Positions 1 through 6,406 of a stretch of 16,491 bases of DNA are shown here, one piece after another. This DNA is from Candidatus Heimdallarchaeota archaeon. Its GTDB lineage: Archaea > Asgardarchaeota > Heimdallarchaeia > Heimdallarchaeales > Kariarchaeaceae. A program made the position numbers and the translations under genes. The DNA is taken from positions 1 to 16,491 of the forward strand of contig WAMJ01000258.1 of the NCBI GenBank assembly GCA_015522385.1, in the 5' to 3' direction. The notes under the pieces were generated by a model. That model was not told where the DNA came from and ran no database searches. It saw nothing but the letters and a program-made list of their open reading frames with translations. Position 1 is the first letter of the stretch. Each line of letters starts with the position of its first letter.

Positions 1-193
1 ATCTATTTCAATCCTAATTCTAGGAATCTAGCCATTGAGACTGCACAAATGAGCGTGCAATTGGCATCTTTGGGGCATCTATTTCAATCCTAATTCTAGG
101 AATCTAGCCATTGAGACCGAAAAGACAGACCGAGGTTATTGTGACACTCCATTTTAATTTCAATCCTAATTCTAGGAATCTAGCCATTGAGAC
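1..193 (-). CRISPR. CRISPR array 1, right-hand end (3 repeats, 2 full spacers)
   Basis: Three identical 37-nt repeats lie at 5-41, 81-117 and 157-193, an exact 76-nt period with two unrelated 39-nt spacers (42-80 and 118-156). On the plus strand each repeat starts ATTTCAATCC and ends CCATTGAGAC. Read on the minus strand it starts GTCTCAATGG and ends GGATTGAAAT, the usual 3' end of type I/III archaeal crRNA repeats, so transcription is probably on the minus strand. That puts the leader to the right. The rightmost copy shows no decay, as expected for a leader-proximal repeat. The repeat centre can fold (CTAATTC with GAATCTAG). The array continues beyond the left edge. No cas gene is present in the window. 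Confidence 0.93.
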
Positions 194-592
194 CCTGGCT
201 GATTCTCCATAACCAGACCTGCTAGTTAAGGTTTTCCGATTGGGTGCGTGCGCGATCGCGATTTTCCCAGAGTGTACTACGAGGGCTGTACCCTTCACAG
301 AATGCTAGCAATACCCTAGAAGATTCTCTAGTGTTTCTCTGCACCAGCCCCAAGCGATCTTCCTCAAAATTCCGTGAGTAAAAAGACCTCCAGATCTGTA
401 GTTTTTGAAAACAACGATTCCAAGAAATTTTTACTCTATTTTTACACTCGGGCGCCGCCGTCGCACATTATAGCCACTATTAGCTAATAAGTAGGAAATA
501 ATGTTCTAAAATACTCATGACATAATTCTCTGGAACAAATCTGAGAGTCGTTCGATATTCGTAAAAATATAAAGTTTCTCAGAGGAAAGCAA
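194..592 (-). promoter_or_regulatory. Probable leader of CRISPR array 1 and gene-free flank
   Basis: There are no credible genes in this stretch of about 400 nt. It adjoins the undecayed end of the array and lies upstream of it in the inferred minus-strand direction, which is where a leader belongs. It holds A/T-rich blocks that could act as minus-strand TATA elements (around 420-445 and 480-580). It also holds an inverted repeat, GAGTAAAAA at 376-384 and TTTTTACTC at 428-436. At 304-345 there is a stretch resembling a decayed repeat of the other array (see findings). The leader role is inferred from position and repeat orientation; no transcription start can be fixed from sequence alone. Confidence 0.5.
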
Positions 593-655
593 TTGTGCTC
601 AGACATCCCTGACTATCTTCTTGCACAGACTAGACTTCGATACACAAATATTCTC

Positions 656-946
656 TCAGCAGTAGTCGACGTGCTCGATTCTCCTCAGCTCCGCGCACTC
701 GAAGAACCTGTAGTACCACTTGGTGACGATCTCCTCCTCGGGTGCTCGGTATCCCTGTGCCTCGACGAGCAGGTCGAGTCCACATGCGCACCGCTTCTGG
801 GAATGGTAGACATACCTGTAGCTACTCCTGCCGTTGACTCCTTCCACCATCGTGCGCACATTTTTCCAAGTGTCCATTCGGTGAATTGACAGGCAGTCTG
901 CGCACTCTACCTCGAATGAATCCAGCACAGTACTGCCTACAACCAT
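656..946 (-). CDS. Small zinc-ribbon-like protein, function unknown
   Basis: Encodes 96 aa from the ATG at 946. Two cysteine pairs are visible, C15-x2-C18 and C53-x-C55-G, with basic and aromatic residues between them, as in a compact zinc-ribbon or treble-clef fold. A further Cys is the last residue. I do not recognise the family. It is the third minus-strand gene in a row, 46 nt after the winged-helix membrane protein, and could be co-transcribed. However, a TTAAAA element at 952-957 suggests a promoter of its own. That element is only 9 nt from the ATG but 27 nt from an in-frame GTG at 928, so the real start may be that GTG (90 aa, keeping all cysteines). The opposite-strand frame is less protein-like and starts with TTG. 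Confidence 0.6.
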   Translation of the reverse strand: MVVGSTVLDSFEVECADCLSIHRMDTWKNVRTMVEGVNGRSSYRYVYHSQKRCACGLDLLVEAQGYRAPEEEIVTKWYYRFFECAELRRIEHVDYC

Positions 947-992
947 TTGAATTTTAAGCTATCTGCTCGTGTCATTGGAGCACAGACTGCCC

Positions 993-1829
993 CTAGACCA
1001 GAGCGTATGAGAGAAGAACCACTGGGTAGTATATGATCAGGATGAGGATGAGGCTGTTCTTGTAGCCGAAACCGAAGATCACATCGGTGGAGACCGTCAG
1101 GAAGACGACTGACACGAACGTGAAAAGAGCCGACAGAACCACTGTTGCGTACCTCTCGGTTAGAAGCATCGTGGGGTTGACGGTGAGCATCATGATCCCT
1201 GGGAGCATGGCTATTAGATTCCCCGCATTCGCGAATCCGTAGTACCTCATTGCATCAGATGCCCTGATGATCCTTCCGTCTCCGATGATCTTCCTGCTGT
1301 ACAGCACACTTGCTATGGATAGCACCGAGATCACGAGGAGGGAGATGAAGACGGAGAACTCAGAGTACGTGTACTCCGACTGTGCGACATTGATCCCGAA
1401 CTGGATGTACCCGTTCCTGCTGTAGATGAAGCCGAGGATGAGGGTCAGACTTGTGGTGATCAGCAGGAGGAGGAGACCTAGTGCTGTACTAGAAAGCAAT
1501 GGTGAAAGGAGATTTCGTACATTCCTGTACCACAGCGGATCCTCCTCCTCCTTGACTGGTGCAGCCTCGGAGACGAGAAGGTCGTACGCCCTGTACCCAA
1601 GAGCAGTGAGGGAGTACTTCTTGTCCGCGTGCTGCTGGATTAGTCCTGGCATCTTCTTGACGTGCCAGTAGAACGATCCGCTCTCGATCTGTAGTTCTTC
1701 GAGGATCTCGGAGTATGAGAGCGGTGCTTCTGCAAGTAGCATGAGTATTCGTAGTCTGACCTTGTTGTTCAGTGGTTTGACGACCGACTCGATCCTTGAG
1801 TCTATGAGCTCGGACTGGTCGGTCATCAT
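993..1829 (-). CDS. Winged-helix (ArsR-like) DNA-binding protein with membrane domain
   Basis: Encodes 278 aa. Residues about 12-85 form a winged helix-turn-helix of the ArsR/MarR kind: a VRLRILMLL helix, a SYSEILEELQIESGSFYWHV recognition region, then a wing. A charged linker (about 88-102) follows. The rest is hydrophobic, with about five membrane segments (near 112-136, 158-178, 200-219, 228-248 and 256-276). The family type is known in archaea as one-component membrane-bound regulators; the signal and DNA targets cannot be read here. The start ATG lies 10 nt after the stop of the upstream exported-protein gene, with a GTGAT Shine-Dalgarno 5 nt upstream, so the two are almost certainly one operon. 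A reasonable inference is that the upstream protein supplies or receives the extracytoplasmic signal. A second ATG directly follows the first, so the start is uncertain by one codon. Confidence 0.85.
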   Translation of the reverse strand: MMTDQSELIDSRIESVVKPLNNKVRLRILMLLAEAPLSYSEILEELQIESGSFYWHVKKMPGLIQQHADKKYSLTALGYRAYDLLVSEAAPVKEEEDPLWYRNVRNLLSPLLSSTALGLLLLLITTSLTLILGFIYSRNGYIQFGINVAQSEYTYSEFSVFISLLVISVLSIASVLYSRKIIGDGRIIRASDAMRYYGFANAGNLIAMLPGIMMLTVNPTMLLTERYATVVLSALFTFVSVVFLTVSTDVIFGFGYKNSLILILIIYYPVVLLSYALV

Positions 1830-1834
1830 GGTAT

Positions 1835-1843
1835 ATCACTTAG
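1835..1843 (-). promoter_or_regulatory. Ribosome binding site CTAAGTGAT at operon junction
   Basis: On the minus strand CTAAGTGAT ends 5 nt before the ATG at 1829. GTGAT pairs with the 3' end of archaeal 16S rRNA. The TAA in this motif is also the stop codon of the upstream gene. The same nine bases with the same 5-nt spacing occur at 12491-12499. Confidence 0.6.
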
Positions 1844-3051
1844 AGGTTCTTCTTGACCCTTCGGAGTGCGATGACCCCTATGGCAAGGAGGGCGAGGGAC
1901 TGCCCGATGAAGATCGCCTTGTTGTCAACCGTGCTCTGCTCGTCCTCTGTGGTCTCGGATGTCGTTCCACCAGTTGTGTCGGTTGCGGTATCGCTGGCGA
2001 TGTTGTTCAGGTCGATTCCCGAGTCCTCGCTGACGTCGTCGACAATCTCCTGGTCGATGGTGTCGATGTTGTCAACGTCGAAGTCACTGAACGAGTTGTC
2101 GGAGACCATTCCGTCCATGAAGTCCTCGCTCGCGTCGTCGAGGGCGAGCATCTTGATAGAGGAGGCGGCAGTGGGATCCCAGATGAGGGCGGTCTCCACC
2201 CGGGTGAACCTGAACATCCCGAGGTACATGTCGAGTCCGTACGTCTCGTTGTATCCCAGAGATATCCAGTTGATCTTGATCTTTGTCCTGTTCGCGAGGA
2301 GGTCTCGTCCCTTGGCCTTCTCTTCCCCTCTGTACGGGAACTTATGGGTCTTGAAGTACTCGACCACACCCTTGGGTATAATATTGCCGAAGCCTCGGTC
2401 GGTACTGTCGTAAACACCGATGAGCTTCTTGGTCGTGGTGACGAAGAAGGCGATCCTGAGCCTGACTTGGAACTTGAAGATAGTCCCTTCGGTCTCGTTG
2501 AGATCGACGGAGCTCAGATAACCGGTCCTGAAGATAAATGCAGTGACTGCTCCGTTCTTCCCGGTTCTCTTTGTCACATTGTCGATGGCGTCGAGCTCGT
2601 CGAAGGTGTACTTGGAGTTATAGGTTCTGTTGACGTCGATCTGGAAGACCTTGAGGTCGGAGTCTCCACCCTTCCTAGTGAACCTCTTGTCTACTGGGAC
2701 GTCCGGGACGTAGGAGTCGTTCTGGATGAAGGTCCTGAACCACCTGTCCTTCTGTAGACGGGTGCCGTTCAGGGTTCCCTCGGCATTGACCGAGGTGTTA
2801 TTAATATAGGTAAGGGCAGGGTTACCCCTGAGAACCAGCTTGGTGGATTGACCCCTTGCCTCTGCAGCGAGGAGCTCGAAGGGGAGCTCGCTCGTGTTGC
2901 CCTTGAGAACCCGTCCTGCACTGGACAGGTTTCTAATCTTCAAAACCAGATCAGGTTTGGTCTGATCAGGTGCAACACTTGTTGCGTTCGCGTATCCCGA
3001 CAGAATGAGGGATGCCACGATGATCGAAAAGAGTGCTAATTTTACTCTCAT
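1840..3051 (-). CDS. Exported, C-terminally membrane-anchored protein of unknown function
   Basis: Encodes 403 aa. Residues 1-23 look like a signal peptide: basic start MRVK, a hydrophobic core, then an ANA cleavage motif at 21-23. A large globular region (about 30-340) is rich in beta-prone, Asn- and Thr-containing sequence. It is followed by an acidic Thr/Ser/Asp-rich linker (about 347-376), one hydrophobic helix (about 379-396) and a basic RRVKK tail. The protein should therefore sit outside the membrane, anchored by its C-terminus. I recognise no enzymatic motif. It is the first gene of a unit with the winged-helix membrane protein 10 nt downstream, suggesting a role in surface sensing or envelope function. 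A TATA-like element 30 nt upstream of the ATG supports this start and a nearly leaderless mRNA. Confidence 0.85.
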   Translation of the reverse strand: MRVKLALFSIIVASLILSGYANATSVAPDQTKPDLVLKIRNLSSAGRVLKGNTSELPFELLAAEARGQSTKLVLRGNPALTYINNTSVNAEGTLNGTRLQKDRWFRTFIQNDSYVPDVPVDKRFTRKGGDSDLKVFQIDVNRTYNSKYTFDELDAIDNVTKRTGKNGAVTAFIFRTGYLSSVDLNETEGTIFKFQVRLRIAFFVTTTKKLIGVYDSTDRGFGNIIPKGVVEYFKTHKFPYRGEEKAKGRDLLANRTKIKINWISLGYNETYGLDMYLGMFRFTRVETALIWDPTAASSIKMLALDDASEDFMDGMVSDNSFSDFDVDNIDTIDQEIVDDVSEDSGIDLNNIASDTATDTTGGTTSETTEDEQSTVDNKAIFIGQSLALLAIGVIALRRVKKNL

Positions 3052-3609
3052 GGTGATGTACCTTTGGGGTTGATTCGATATATACCTTGAACAAAAGGAT
3101 TCTTTAGTTCCGTCACAAGGCTCTCAAATGTACGAATTCTGGAAATTTCATAAGTGTTTCCCCGAGCTAGCCACCCAGTGGATAGAAACGCTTAGCCAGT
3201 TGAATAATTAGATACATGCCTAGCGATAGTGTGGTTCTGCAGGGCACAATATATACCGACTTTCAGGACACGTGTTCCAATCGTGAGATCAAGGTCTGTC
3301 TCTACATTGTTCCATCGAGGGTGAATCCGTGATTAAAATGTTGAATTTACTATCGGATACAATGGCGGTTTCAGTGATGATTTCATTTTGAAAGCAGTGC
3401 TGATTACAATTAATTGTCCTTCAGGTCACAGGTCTGATATCCTGTTTAGTTCCAGATATGATCTCCAGCATCAGGACAGAGTCCTAACCTATCCTCTATG
3501 ATCCAGAGATAGATTCCAAGCTAGATGCCCTTCTAATTCGAGGACTTTTACTGATCAAGTTGTAAGGCACAGTTACGAGTCGAATATTACTAATCATTTC
3601 TCCGACGGA
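3052..3609. other. 558-nt spacer without a convincing gene
   Basis: There is no ORF of useful length on either strand. The left edge holds the TATA box for the operon reading leftward. A second strong TATA-like stretch, CAATATATACC, lies at 3247-3257. Read on the minus strand it is followed at 3217-3167 by a 16-codon ORF, too short to call. On the plus strand GTGATGA at 3374-3380, with CTGA at 3400-3403 and 3434-3437, resembles a box C/D RNA layout but lacks a clear C' box and terminal stem. The spacer could hold a small RNA; nothing stronger can be said. Confidence 0.4.
3078..3085 (-). promoter_or_regulatory. TATA box for the exported-protein operon
   Basis: On the minus strand the sequence reads GGTATATATCG, centred about 30 nt before the ATG at 3051. 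With the usual archaeal spacing of about 25 nt, transcription would start a few bases before the ATG. No Shine-Dalgarno is visible before this ATG, which agrees with a nearly leaderless message. Confidence 0.6.
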
Positions 3610-4008
3610 CTAGTCGAGTTGGACAGGGTGGTATCCTCTCAACTGTAGGGTTCGGAGCCACGTGTTGAAGTAGACCTCAAGATCACGGGACATACTTGCT
3701 TTGTTTCCTTCTTGGAAGACGTGGAACCAGAAGTTCCTGTCGTTGAAGCCGATTAGCCTCACCGACTCTGTAGCGGGATCTAAGAGGAGAGTGAACTCGT
3801 TGACCGTTACGAGGTCAATACCCTGCAGTGCATACTGGCCGATGGTGTATATCCTGTAGTGATTATTCGACTCGATACTTCTGAGGTGGACGTCGAGACC
3901 GTCTGCCGAGCACAATCGTCGGTAATGAAATACGTCCTGTATATCGGGGACAAGCCCTCTAAGCAACCTGTAGTTCTGGCTCCCGAGCGCGAGTTCTGCT
4001 CTCTGCAT
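3610..4008 (-). CDS. Hypothetical protein, 132 aa
   Basis: I do not recognise this protein. It begins with a basic helical stretch. It then has alternating beta-like segments (YRIYTIGQYAL, DLVTVNEFTLLLD, VRLIGFNDRNFWFHVFQ) and ends in a helix with VYFNTWLRTLQLRGY. It has no signal peptide or membrane segment, so it should be a small soluble alpha/beta protein. The ATG is preceded by GGGAGGT at 4016-4022, a good Shine-Dalgarno 7 nt upstream. The gene follows the glycosyltransferase by 41 nt on the same strand. The amino-acid pattern (aromatic core, charged surface) reads as a real protein and the overlapping plus-strand frame does not. Confidence 0.65.
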   Translation of the reverse strand: MQRAELALGSQNYRLLRGLVPDIQDVFHYRRLCSADGLDVHLRSIESNNHYRIYTIGQYALQGIDLVTVNEFTLLLDPATESVRLIGFNDRNFWFHVFQEGNKASMSRDLEVYFNTWLRTLQLRGYHPVQLD

Positions 4009-4015
4009 CCACAGT

Positions 4016-4038
4016 ACCTCCCAACTTGGATATTAAAA
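4016..4038 (-). promoter_or_regulatory. Shine-Dalgarno and TATA-like element before the 132-aa gene
   Basis: GGGAGGT (4016-4022, minus strand) supports the ATG at 4008. A TTTTAATA stretch (4031-4038) is 26 nt from the same ATG. If that TATA were used the mRNA would start at the ATG and lose the Shine-Dalgarno. The Shine-Dalgarno would then serve read-through transcripts from the glycosyltransferase gene. Confidence 0.4.
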
Positions 4039-4049
4039 CCTGTGATTTT

Positions 4050-5132
4050 CTACATCGACTCTATGAGCAGGGTGTTCGCCTCGGTCTGGACGGGGAAGTA
4101 CCTGTCCCAGATCATGTGTTCTTTGGCGTGGTTGGCTATGACCTCGGGATCAACATGTTCAGCCTCCTTGAGTATCTGGGGGATATCTGACATCCTGTCG
4201 AAGAACTCAATATACTTGACATGGGGATTGGCCGTGAGGGTACGGGGGGCTATCACAATCTGTCCGCTGTGAGCGTACAGGGAGATCTTGTTGTGATCCC
4301 CTAGGTGAATCGGTTTGTTGGGGTAGTTCCTGAAGGCAACGACACCAAACCTGCACCGACCGATGAGATCCATGATCTCCGTGTGATCTCTGTATCCGAG
4401 ACTGGTGATTGTTCCCTCGCTCTTGAGCTTGCGGTCACCTACAACCAGCAGGTTCAGCTGATGTCTACGGACCACGTCGAGGAAACCTCGGGTATCCCTG
4501 TGGTAGGGTGCAGCAGCTAAGAGATCACTACCCACGTAAGCCATGCAGTCCTGTTTGTCGGTGACTATCTTCTTCGGAACCTCGGAGAGCATCGGGAAGT
4601 TGGGGATGACGAACGTCTTTCTCGTGTACATCCTGTGGTACATGTCTGCAAGCCGCTCCGAGATGGTGATGGTCACCCTGTCCTTAAGAACACGGGGCTC
4701 CCATGAGTCGATCATTCGTTTTCTTGCTCTGATTCCAAGAGTTCGTCTCCAGTACTTCAACGACCACTTGGGTCTTCCTGAGACGAGTGTCGAGATCTGG
4801 TTGCTCCACGCCTCGTGGTCATTGTACAGCCAAGGTCGGTCGAGGTGCATAGCAAGTATGGCGAAGTAGATGTCGTGGACGTGCAGGAAGTCTGGGTCAA
4901 AGTCCTCGATTGCCATCTGGAGATCCTCGATTGACTCGTGCCTCTTGGGACCGAAGGTGTGGGCGTGTCCGAATCTGTACGTGTACTGCTTGATGTCTCT
5001 GATCTCATCGAAAATCGGGGTGTCGTTACTGTACCCCGCGAATGCCACATCGTGACCGTCTTTCCTGTCCCCAATGATACATTTCTCCACCCGTACATCA
5101 GGTAACTTCTTGCTGATGTGGAGGACTCTCAT
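4050..5132 (-). CDS. Glycosyltransferase, GT4-like (GT-B fold)
   Basis: Encodes 360 aa. This is a retaining-type sugar transferase of the two-Rossmann GT-B kind, acting at the cytoplasmic face on a nucleotide-sugar donor; donor and acceptor cannot be named. The N-terminal domain opens with MRVLHISKKLPDVRVEK and has FLHVHDIYFAI (83-93) and NDHEAWS (104-110) loops. The second domain begins about residue 170 with VIPNFP and contains AYVGSD (198-203), LLVVGDRKL (228-236) and the donor-site segment HNKISLYAHSG (280-290), the counterpart of the family's E/N-K-xx-EY-x-A-xG motif. The Glu of the usual EYxA is replaced by Leu-Tyr here. There is no signal peptide or membrane helix. It is transcribed divergently from the LRR gene and followed by a 132-aa gene. 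A TATA-like element 26 nt upstream supports the start at 5132. Confidence 0.85.
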   Translation of the reverse strand: MRVLHISKKLPDVRVEKCIIGDRKDGHDVAFAGYSNDTPIFDEIRDIKQYTYRFGHAHTFGPKRHESIEDLQMAIEDFDPDFLHVHDIYFAILAMHLDRPWLYNDHEAWSNQISTLVSGRPKWSLKYWRRTLGIRARKRMIDSWEPRVLKDRVTITISERLADMYHRMYTRKTFVIPNFPMLSEVPKKIVTDKQDCMAYVGSDLLAAAPYHRDTRGFLDVVRRHQLNLLVVGDRKLKSEGTITSLGYRDHTEIMDLIGRCRFGVVAFRNYPNKPIHLGDHNKISLYAHSGQIVIAPRTLTANPHVKYIEFFDRMSDIPQILKEAEHVDPEVIANHAKEHMIWDRYFPVQTEANTLLIESM

Positions 5133-5153
5133 GAGATTTCTGGGATCGGGTAG

Positions 5154-5164
5154 ATTATAAAATT
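5154..5164. promoter_or_regulatory. Shared TATA element between divergent genes
   Basis: ATTATAAAATTA is A/T-rich on both strands. It lies 26 nt before the glycosyltransferase ATG (minus) and about 55 nt before the LRR ATG (plus). Leftward it would give a leaderless mRNA. Rightward it would give a leader of about 30 nt containing AAGG before the ATG at 5214. The whole divergent spacer is 81 nt. Confidence 0.5.
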
Positions 5165-5213
5165 ATGTAAATCAGTCCCCTAAATTCCCCCGAAGACCTT
5201 CAGGACAAGGTTT

Positions 5214-6188
5214 ATGACCCAGACAATTTACAAAAGTACTGAACATATGGTAGATATAGACAAAGCAGACGCGGATGCGATGCGCATCATCTTCAGGGAC
5301 AGCAAGAGCAGGCTGGACAACATGACAGCCTCACTTGCTTACCAGCAACCGGTAATGGAGAATATCGTCAAGACGAGGAAGGGGAGGATTATCTCCGTCG
5401 ACTTCCACGATGTGAACATCTACCTCCTGTCCAAGGCAATTGGAGACCTGAGTGAACTCGAAGTACTGGATCTGCGGTTCAACAAATTGACGGAGTTGCC
5501 GGACAGCATCTGTGAGCTAAGGAATCTCAAGGAACTCAAGCTCTCCAAGAATCAACTGACTGCGCTGCCTGAGAACATCGGTAACCTCGTGAACCTAGAG
5601 GTGCTTGACCTGGGAAATAACCAGATCGAGAAATTGCCCGAAAGTCTCGGTGAGCTGAACAACCTGAAGATCCTCAACCTTGAGCACAACCAGATATCGG
5701 AGCTCCCTGAGGGCATAGGGAATTGCCACATGCTCAAGGAGATCAACCTCAACTACAATGTGTTCACCGCCAATCCCAAAGTGGTGGAGGGACTTGATTC
5801 TCTCAAGAAGATCTCCATGGAGTCGAACAAGCTGAAGACACTTCCGAAGTTCATCCTCGAGCTCACCTCTCTGACCGAGCTGAACGTGGGTAACAACAAG
5901 ATCAAGAAGGTGCACAAAGAGATCGGAAACCTCAAGAGCCTGAGGAAGTTGGATCTGAGGAACAACAAGATTGAGAGCCTTCCTGAGGAGATCGGAAAGC
6001 TCAAGAAGCTCAGGGAACTCAACGTCTTCAACAACGAGCTGACCACCCTGCCCGAGAGCCTCAAGGACTTCAAGCTCAGGTTCTTCAGTTTTGGACAGAA
6101 CAACATCACCGAGCGTCCAGAGTGGATGGAGGAGTGGTTCGCAATACTGAAGAAGAACCGTTGCAGACTCATGGGTCTAGAGGACTAA
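5214..6188 (+). CDS. Leucine-rich-repeat protein
   Basis: Encodes 324 aa. After an N-terminal helical cap (1-60) and one imperfect strand (60-78), nine consecutive 23-residue LRRs run from about 79 to 286 (consensus L-xx-L-xx-L-x-L-xx-N-x-I-xx-LP-xx-IG-x). A tenth partial repeat and a Trp-rich cap (PEWMEEW) end the protein. The repeats are of the LPxxIG kind found in Shoc2 and plant Ras-group LRR proteins. The protein has no signal peptide, membrane helix or second domain, so it is likely a cytoplasmic protein-binding scaffold. Partner unknown. Repeat 5 (CHMLKEINLNYNVFTANPKVVEG) is the most divergent and may mark a kink or contact site. AAGG 4 nt before the ATG is a weak Shine-Dalgarno; an in-frame Met at residue 12 is an alternative start. 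It converges on the ATPase operon. Confidence 0.92.
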   Translation: MTQTIYKSTEHMVDIDKADADAMRIIFRDSKSRLDNMTASLAYQQPVMENIVKTRKGRIISVDFHDVNIYLLSKAIGDLSELEVLDLRFNKLTELPDSICELRNLKELKLSKNQLTALPENIGNLVNLEVLDLGNNQIEKLPESLGELNNLKILNLEHNQISELPEGIGNCHMLKEINLNYNVFTANPKVVEGLDSLKKISMESNKLKTLPKFILELTSLTELNVGNNKIKKVHKEIGNLKSLRKLDLRNNKIESLPEEIGKLKKLRELNVFNNELTTLPESLKDFKLRFFSFGQNNITERPEWMEEWFAILKKNRCRLMGLED

Positions 6189-6314
6189 GTGGACAATAAA
6201 AGGAGAGAAATGTTGATGGCTGGATTACTTCCTCCACCGTCTACTGCACACATTATCTATTTCACAAGTATCTCAGTATCAGTTCACGACCAAGGTTGAG
6301 CCTTCATCTGAATG

Positions 6315-6331
6315 TCCACAAAATATGTGGA
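6315..6331. terminator. Perfect hairpin in convergent spacer
   Basis: TCCACA-AAATA-TGTGGA is a perfect 6-bp stem with a 5-nt loop in the 218-nt spacer between the 3' ends of the LRR gene and the ATPase gene. A T-rich run does not follow directly, so this may be a bidirectional end signal or a small operator. Function is inferred from position only. Confidence 0.3.
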
Positions 6332-6406
6332 ACTAATTGTAAAACTTTATCCGAAAACTGCGTATCGCTCCCGACTTGGTCTGAGTTATCATGCACTCCC
6401 ATGTGC

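Noticed and set aside
77..80. ATCT before repeats 1 and 2 of array 1 as part of a longer 41-nt repeat
   Set aside because: Repeat 3 is preceded by TTTA, so the conserved unit is 37 nt.
593..889. 98-aa plus-strand frame
   Set aside because: It starts with TTG, overlaps the minus-strand frame with paired cysteines, and has little protein character of its own.
1741..2757. 338-aa plus-strand frame rich in Val, Asp and Glu
   Set aside because: It is the antisense of the exported-protein gene, which has a signal peptide, a membrane anchor and a good promoter. The composition is typical of an antisense shadow.
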